This document shows positions 57,951 to 64,000 of a stretch of 64,000 nt of DNA, piece after piece. Position 1 is the stretch's first letter, and the number at the start of each line of letters is the position of its first letter. Origin of the DNA: Plantago ovata (Eukaryota > Streptophyta > Magnoliopsida > Lamiales > Plantaginaceae); contig CM051456.1 of NCBI GenBank assembly GCA_028274465.1, positions 90,816,753 through 90,880,752 of the forward strand, read 5' to 3'. The position numbers and the translations under genes were made by a program. Below the pieces are notes generated by a model. The model was not told the origin of the DNA. It did not search any database and worked only from the letters and a program-made list of their open reading frames with translations.

Positions 57951-58316
57951 GATAGTGCCTTTCCGAGCTCGTACCGAACTTCTTTGTTTCTGCCAAGCGA
58001 GTTTCCTTTAGTTCAGCCGACTGAGACTGCTTATGCTTTTCCGTTTATTTGACTCTGTGGTTTTCTGTTTTCCTCGCTAAGACGAGTAGAGACCGTTTTT
58101 CTTTTGTTTTATTGCATGCTTGACTGTTTTGAGACTTCGTTGTTTTCTCGTTTTTGCTTTTTGTTTTAAAGTTCAAGGCATGTTTTCTTCTTCACTGCTC
58201 AGTTTATACCTGTTGTAGAAGATTAAGTACTGGCCTTAGTTCTTTGTTTTTCTGCTCTTCCCTAAGTTAGAGATTCGAGGTTGTTAAATCAACTGCTAAG
58301 TAGTGCCTTTGTTAGA

Positions 58317-61300
58317 ATGAGTCGCAGAAACGCTCGTGGTGCCAGCAGCAATGGGAGTGGAGACGATCAGCACGCTGAAAATGGAGATCAAGTGGACCGT
58401 ATCATCGCTGCTCTGGGAAATTTCAACGAAACCATTCGCCGCGCTGGAGCACCAACACCACCTGTTCAGCCTCCGCCACCACCACCGATCCAGACCATCG
58501 ATCAAGCTGCGGAGCGTTTCACTCGATTCCATCCTGAGAGGTTCGAGGGAACACCAGATCCCCGTAAGGCTGAGCTCTGGATCGAAGGCATGGAGAACTT
58601 ATTCTCGATCCTGCACTATCCGGACGAGAGGAAGATCGAGCTTGCTGCTTTCCAGTTCGTGGGAGCCGCCAGGAACTGGTGGAGAACTGTGAATGCGAGA
58701 TGGAGACAAGAGGGAGTTGCTCGTACCTGGGAGAATTTCACCAAGGACTTTATGGACAAGTACGTGCCTCGCCGGGTTCGCGAGAACCGGAGAGATGAAT
58801 TTCAAGCTTTGGTGCAAGGAAACATGGATGTTGCCGACTATGACTCAGAGTTTACCCGGTTACTGAAATACGTGCCACATTTCCAGGATGATGAACGAGA
58901 GAAGGTTCGTCACTTTGTGAAGGGACTCAACTCTGAGATCCGGTACAGTCTATTTGGGACCAATATGCCTACCTATCTCAAGGCTGTCAAACTCGCCTCC
59001 GAGGTAGAGAGTGGTCTCAAAGAGATTAAGATGGCTGATAAGCCATACTCGAGCAAGAGGAGCTACTCTAGTTCTTCTGGGAGCCATGGAGGAGGAAGCC
59101 AATCTGGTTATAAGAGGGAGAATCGAGGAGGATATCAATCGGGATATCAGGCACCACCGGCGAAGTATTCCCGTACTCAGCATGACAACCGCTCTCGCAA
59201 CACTGCTGGAGGGTCTGGGCAGTCATCCCAGGCAAGGAAGAATTGCAACTACTGTGGAGGAGTCAACCACGATGAGCACAACTGCTGGAAAAGACAGGGC
59301 TTATGCTTGGCTTGTGGGAGTAAGGATCACAAGATTAGCCACTGTCCGAACCGACATGCCATTGTCAAGGGAGGAAGATCAGGGGACTATGCTCCGAGAA
59401 GTGATGGAAAGGGTACTATGGCGAAGCCCCGAGTTTTCAGCATAGGCGGTCATGAAGTTCCTGACACCGCAAATGTGGTTGAAGGTACGCTACTGATCGC
59501 TCAAACTTCTTCTAAAGCTTTATTTGATCCTGGTGCTACGCATTCATTTATTGCTGAAGTATTTGCTGAGTCACTCGCTTTACCATACAAAGTATTACCC
59601 TACGCTTTAGAAGTATGTACACCTTTGGGAGCTAGTCTAATCACTAAGAAGTTCGTCGAGCGATGTGAGATTTCCATCCTAGGAAGAACTTTCCCTGCTG
59701 ACCTAATATTTCTACCTCTATCAACCTACGATGTTATTCTGGGTATGGATTGGCTGTCCGAGCACTACGCGCAGCTGGATTGTCGAACCAAGGCTATATC
59801 CCTGGGAAAGCCTGGAGAGGAGAAAGTCGTATGGAAAGGAGATAAGAGAAAGGATGAGAAGTTTCTACTGTCTGCCATGGGAGCTAGGAAGCTGTACGTG
59901 AAGGGTGCTACCTGCTTTTTGGCGTATCTGATCAATAAACCCAAGGATCAACCAAAAATCGAGGAAGTCAGGGTGGTTAAGGAGTTCAAGGGTGTTTTCC
60001 CTGAGAAGCTGGATTCCGTACCCCCTGAACGAGAAGTGGAGTTTAGCATCGAGCTGGTACCTGGCACTGCACCTATATCGAAGTCACCGTATAGGATGGC
60101 ACCTGCTGAGCTTAAGGAGCTGAAGACTCAACTGCAAGATCTGGTGGATAATGGTTTTGTGAGACCTAGTTCGTCACCTTGGGGATCACCGGTTCTGTTC
60201 GTGAAGAAGAAGGATGGTACTATGAGGATGTGCATCGACTACCGAGGCTTGAATCAAGTCACGGTCAAGAACAAGTACCCCCTTCCCCGTATTGAGGAAC
60301 TTTTCGATCAGTTGGAAGGTTCGAAGGTTTACTCAAAGCTTGATCTGCGACAAGGCTATTATCAAGTTAGGGTAAGGGAAGAAGACATACCTAAGACTGC
60401 CCTAAACTCGAGGTATGGTCATTACGAGTTCGTAGTGATGCCGTTTGGCCTTACGAATGCCCCGGCTGTGTTCATGGATTTGATGCACCGAGTTTTTCAG
60501 CCGTATCTGGATCAGTTTGTTGTTGTTTTCATCGACGACATTCTCGTTTACTCAAAATCTGAAGATCATGAGAAACATCTTCGAATTGTCTTAGAAACTC
60601 TTCAGAACAACAAATTGTATGCCAAATTCAGCAAGTGTGAATTTTGGCTAGATAAAGTAGCCTTCTTAGGGCACATTATCTCTGGAGAAGGTTTGGAGGT
60701 TGACCCGTCGAAGATTGAGTCGATAGTCAATTGGAAGAGACCCAAATCTGTCACTGAAGTGAGAAGTTTTCTTGGTTTGGCTGGTTACTATCGCCGTTTT
60801 GTGAAGGATTATTCGAAGATAGCTGAACCCTTGTCCTCTTTAACAGGGAAAAATCCTAAGTTCGTATGGAGTGACAAGTGTCAGGAAAGCTTCGAGGAGC
60901 TGAAGAAGAGGCTGACCACCGCCCCGATACTAGCTCTTCCCGAGGGAACCAACAACTTTATAGTCTACACTGATGCTTCAAAGGAAGGTTTGGGTTGTGT
61001 ACTGATGCAACGAGAAAAGGTGATCGCATATGCTTCGAGAAAACTGAAGCCATATGAAAGAAATTACCCAACCCATGACCTTGAGCTAGCTGCTATAGTC
61101 TTTGCGTTGGGAAAGTGGAGACACTATCTTTATGGTCCTGAGTTCACTATCCTCACGGATCATAAGAGCTTGAAGTACGTGTTTACCCAAAAGGAGTTAA
61201 ACATGAGACAACGACGATGGATGGAGTTTCTGGGCGATTACACCTGTACCATTCGATACCATCCTGGTAAGGCCAATGTGGTCGCCGATGCCTTAAGTCG

Positions 61301-61942
61301 TAGGGTACACGTGTCTAATCTCGAAGTATCCAGATTGTCGTGTATGTTCGCCAATATCACTTTGAGGTATGAGTTGGCAGGAAAGATTCTGGAGGCTCAA
61401 GAGCATGACGAAGAGCTTCAGGATATCAAGGCACATATTACTGAGCCTCGAAATGCGAAATTGTCTATTGATGAGAATGGAGCTCTAAGGTTTCAGGGTA
61501 GACTGTGTGTGCCTTCTGATGAAGAGCTTAGACGATTAATTCTGGAGGAAGCTCATAAGTCCAAGTATTCGATGCATCCTGGAGGAAACAAGATGTACGA
61601 GGATTTGAAGAAGGTTTACTGGTGGACCTATATGAAACGAGATGTTGCACAGTTTGTGCAAAGTTGCTTAGTCTGCCAGCAAGTGAAGGCTGAGCACCAG
61701 AAACCGGGAGGTTTACTACAGCCACTCGAGATTCCATAGTGGAAATGGGAGATGATCACTATGGATTTTGTGACTGGTTTACCGGTAGCTAGGGGTGGTT
61801 TTGATAGTGTATGGGTTATTGTCGATAGATTGACAAAATCGGCACATTTTCTACCCGTTAAAACCCCCTACACATCCGAGAAGTTAGCCGAAGTCTACCG
61901 CGATGAGATAATTAGGCTTCATGGCACTCCAGTGAGCATACT
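58317..61942 (+). pseudogene. Tekay/Del-type gag-pol, one stop, 3' end deleted
   Basis: The start is the Met at 58317 ([11 protein letters not shown]). In order: Gag domain ([32 protein letters not shown]), two CCHC knuckles ([30 protein letters not shown]), protease with [11 protein letters not shown] (59526-59534 is D-P-G where D-S-G is expected). RT follows with [31 protein letters not shown] and the catalytic [11 protein letters not shown], then RNase H with [12 protein letters not shown] and VADALSRR. The integrase HHCC finger ends [12 protein letters not shown] at 61737 replaces a Trp codon before KWEMITMDFVTGLP (first Asp). The sequence breaks at 61942 after HGTPVSI. Second Asp, Glu, chromodomain and 3' LTR are gone. 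Confidence 0.95.
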
Positions 61943-62809
61943 CTAGCAGTAAGAAAATGAGGAAATAAGATGTGATACTAGATGTTACCCCATGGTTTGG
62001 CCTCGATCGGCTGAGTATGCTGCTTGTGATTTATTGGGCCTCCTCTGTGAGCTTCATAGTGTGACATCAGGTCTTCTGGTGGGTGTGGTAGTTCCATTTT
62101 TAGGCCGGTCAGGAGCAACTCCTCTATTAGAGTCATCATTGCCCGTATTGCCTTCATTGTCACTACTGTCACCACCATCATCACCAGTAGAGTTGCAGTG
62201 GCAGGTAGAATTCTCAAGACCAGACGCCGATGTTATGGAATCCTCCATCCTGTATCCCTCCAATGGGATGTGAACTGTTGAAGGGGAAAGGGCAGTGGTA
62301 TCAGGACCTCCCTCTCCAATGTTTCATCCCACGAGAAGGTTTCAGTAGGCTGCTCGGTTACTCAGAAGTCTTCTATCTTTTTGTCCAATTTCGACCACAT
62401 TCTCCACTGTTGCTCCGCCCAATGTCAATATGATGTTCACTTCAGAGGTTGGCAAAGGGCGCCCCAACGAGGGACTGTGTATCCATGTCATTATGTTTTG
62501 GAACCAAGCTAGCGCTTTGGAACCTTCTAGCAACTGCGAACTCAAGATCAAATACGTCGCTGTGAGAATGTCCCGGTGCCTTCCAGTTCACTCGAACTCT
62601 GCAGTCCTCGTGATGGAGTGATGATGTAATAATGGTTTCTGTCCCTTCGGTGGTGCATGAATAGGCATAGGAGTCCTTACTCCTCTTGGATAATCCACGG
62701 CGTTGTTGCAAAACCCCTTGGCTCGAACGCACATCTAGCGAGATCACCTTCCTTGACATGGTTCTTCACAGCAATCATACGGGAATGTTCCCTTCCCTTG
62801 CTATGGTAC
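61943..62809 (-). other. Exon-like region of the internal unit, second copy
   Basis: It resumes the element split by the Tekay-like insertion and matches 25660-26566. About 450 bases of the element between 54604 and 61943 are missing. Conserved stretches are VRVNWKAPGHS, LEFAVARRF, CHCNSTGDD, SSDNEGN. A 19-base deletion shifts the frame after WIIQEE. Function unknown. Confidence 0.45.
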
Positions 62810-63350
62810 CTACAAACAACGATTAGCACCTCGTACGACTCAAAACAGACTCAGATATATGCTAGTGTAAAAGCGAAAAATGCGAGTGATAAAATCAACA
62901 ATCAAACTCCCAAACCGCAATGTCTAGCCTAGCTTTTTCATTATGCAAAATACCAACGTAACTACTACATGCAATACATCACATCATGCTTTCACTAGAC
63001 AACCAATATCCTTGATAACAAGGCTCAATTCATACCATAGCAGTGCAAAAATTCTACCAACATAAATCCTCATTCTCAACAAATAAACATTCTATCGTCA
63101 TATCCACCAACATTACATCAATAAACACACTCATATGCAAGAATCCAAAGATAAAGACATATTGCAGCACATGATATATCATCTAGCAGAAAAATACCCA
63201 AATCAACAATTCAAGCGAAATTGGGCATGCAATTGATAGTAAATAACATGTCTAATCATACAAACAACATACCCATGCATCAAATAAGCATAATTGAAGC
63301 TCAAATCAAAAAACCCCCAAATTCGAAAATTAGGGTTCTAAAGATAGTAC
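62810..63350 (-). other. Possible intron of the internal unit, second copy
   Basis: Donor AGATCTGAG|GTACTATC (63351/63350) and acceptor TTGTTTGTAG (62810-62813) stand 541 bases apart, against 542 in the first copy. The branch-point match has decayed to TGCTAAT. Confidence 0.5.
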
Positions 63351-63595
63351 CTCAGATCTGCAAATCTAACGAGTTAGGATGAAATCTGATCGGATAGGAT
63401 GATAGATCATGTAATAGGCTTCGAATTAAGCTAAAGAACACTCAATTTGGTCAAGAAATGAAGAAGTTATGAAGATTTAGAAGCAAAATCGCACTTTTCG
63501 GGTTTTTTTGGAGTATGGATGAAGAAGAATGAAGAAAATAATGTTTTGGGGTTGAAATCCGCGTTTTTTAAGATCTGGGACTGTGGCCCCACCAC
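63351..63595 (-). other. Possible leader exon of the internal unit, second copy
   Basis: It corresponds to 27109-27337. Its ATG frame differs from the first copy, which speaks for an untranslated leader. Confidence 0.4.
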
Positions 63596-63651
63596 GGGGC
63601 GGTTCGCCCCCCAAGTGGGGCGGTTCTCCCCGTGCTCCCCAATGCGGGGAG
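63596..63651 (-). promoter_or_regulatory. Internal GC palindrome cluster, second copy
   Basis: GGGGCGGTTCGCCCC (63596-63610), GGGGCGGTTCTCCCC (63617-63631) and CTCCCC / GGGGAG (63635-63651) match the cluster at 27339-27394. The middle bases ATT/AGT are changed to GTT. Confidence 0.6.
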
Positions 63652-64000
63652 ACGGGTCCCGATGTTAGAAATCGCGGTTTAAATCCCGAAACTAATTTTT
63701 TCAAAAAACCACTCGAAAATTCTCACTCAAAAAAAAGCATATACGACACAGACATGAACAAATTCGCATATGAGAAGCAAATAGTTCAAGAATGAATGCA
63801 TGCAGAAAAATAGTAAAGAAAGCGATAAAAATTCCGGGTTGCCTCCCGGATAGCGTCATTGTTTAAAGTCTTTGACTCGACTCCTGTCTGCGCCTATCTC
63901 TTCTTTTTGCGGGTACTAGCCTTCCCCTTCATTGATCTCCTTTCCATGCCACGAACCTGTGAATAAGAAAGAATATAGGTTGCAAGACCACAGTAGTGAG
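63652..64000 (-). pseudogene. 3' end of protease region, second gag-protease-type element
   Basis: From about 63890 the sequence matches the protease C-terminus of the first element (27638-27735: Lys/Arg-rich end, then the stretch ending in CGLAAYVLSYSQV in that copy). The window ends here, so protease and gag are cut off. 63652-63889 is spacer. Confidence 0.6.

Overview
The window is nuclear DNA from a flowering plant. It shows repeated nesting of plant LTR retrotransposons with a tRNA-iMet or tRNA-Asp primer site, a PIF/Harbinger transposase, a Helitron helicase, tRNA-derived SINEs, F-box fragments with plant-type introns, and no operon-like gene packing. I cannot name the species. A run of 100 Ns (7379-7478) is an assembly gap. 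I see no intact host gene.

Layout. 1-1039 is part of a Sirevirus-like Copia LTR, inverted, inserted in a Harbinger transposase pseudogene (1040-2978). 2979-5745 is a duplicated tRNA-SINE-like unit whose second copy is split by a solo Copia LTR (3407-5482). 5746-7911 is AT-rich with an inverted repeat around the gap. 7912-8635 is an F-box-like pseudogene. 9148-11277 is a second F-box-like exon running into a broken Helitron PIF1 helicase. From 11639 to the end everything is one nest of LTR elements.

The nest, outermost first: (1) a Sirevirus-like Copia element on + (5' LTR 11639-13143, broken gag-pol, hairpin-rich spacer, long env-like third ORF). Its third ORF is interrupted by (2a) a gag-protease-only Ty3 element on - (22904-31231, target duplication CTCCA) and by (2b) a Copia element on - that starts at 32022 and runs right. 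Element 2b holds (3a) a non-coding LTR element (38240-42499, target duplication GTTTC) and (3b) an Athila-like Ty3 element on - (43804-52378). The right LTR of 3b is cut by (4) a second gag-protease-type element (52379-54604 and 61943-64000), which holds (5) a truncated Tekay/Del-type Ty3 element on + (54605-61942). The far ends of 1, 2b, 3b and 4 lie beyond the window.

How the parts relate: the Athila-like element has the only nearly complete Ty3 pol here (one frame, two premature stops). The gag-protease elements lack reverse transcriptase and integrase, but element 2a shares an almost identical primer site and leader with it, and both share polypurine tract and 3' hairpins. They look like parasites mobilised in trans. 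The best leads for new biology are four sets of hairpins: seven in the Sirevirus-like spacer, four in the Copia leader, GC palindromes in the Ty3 LTR promoters repeated beside an internal intron-containing unit, and fixed-stem hairpins tied to copies of the polypurine tract.
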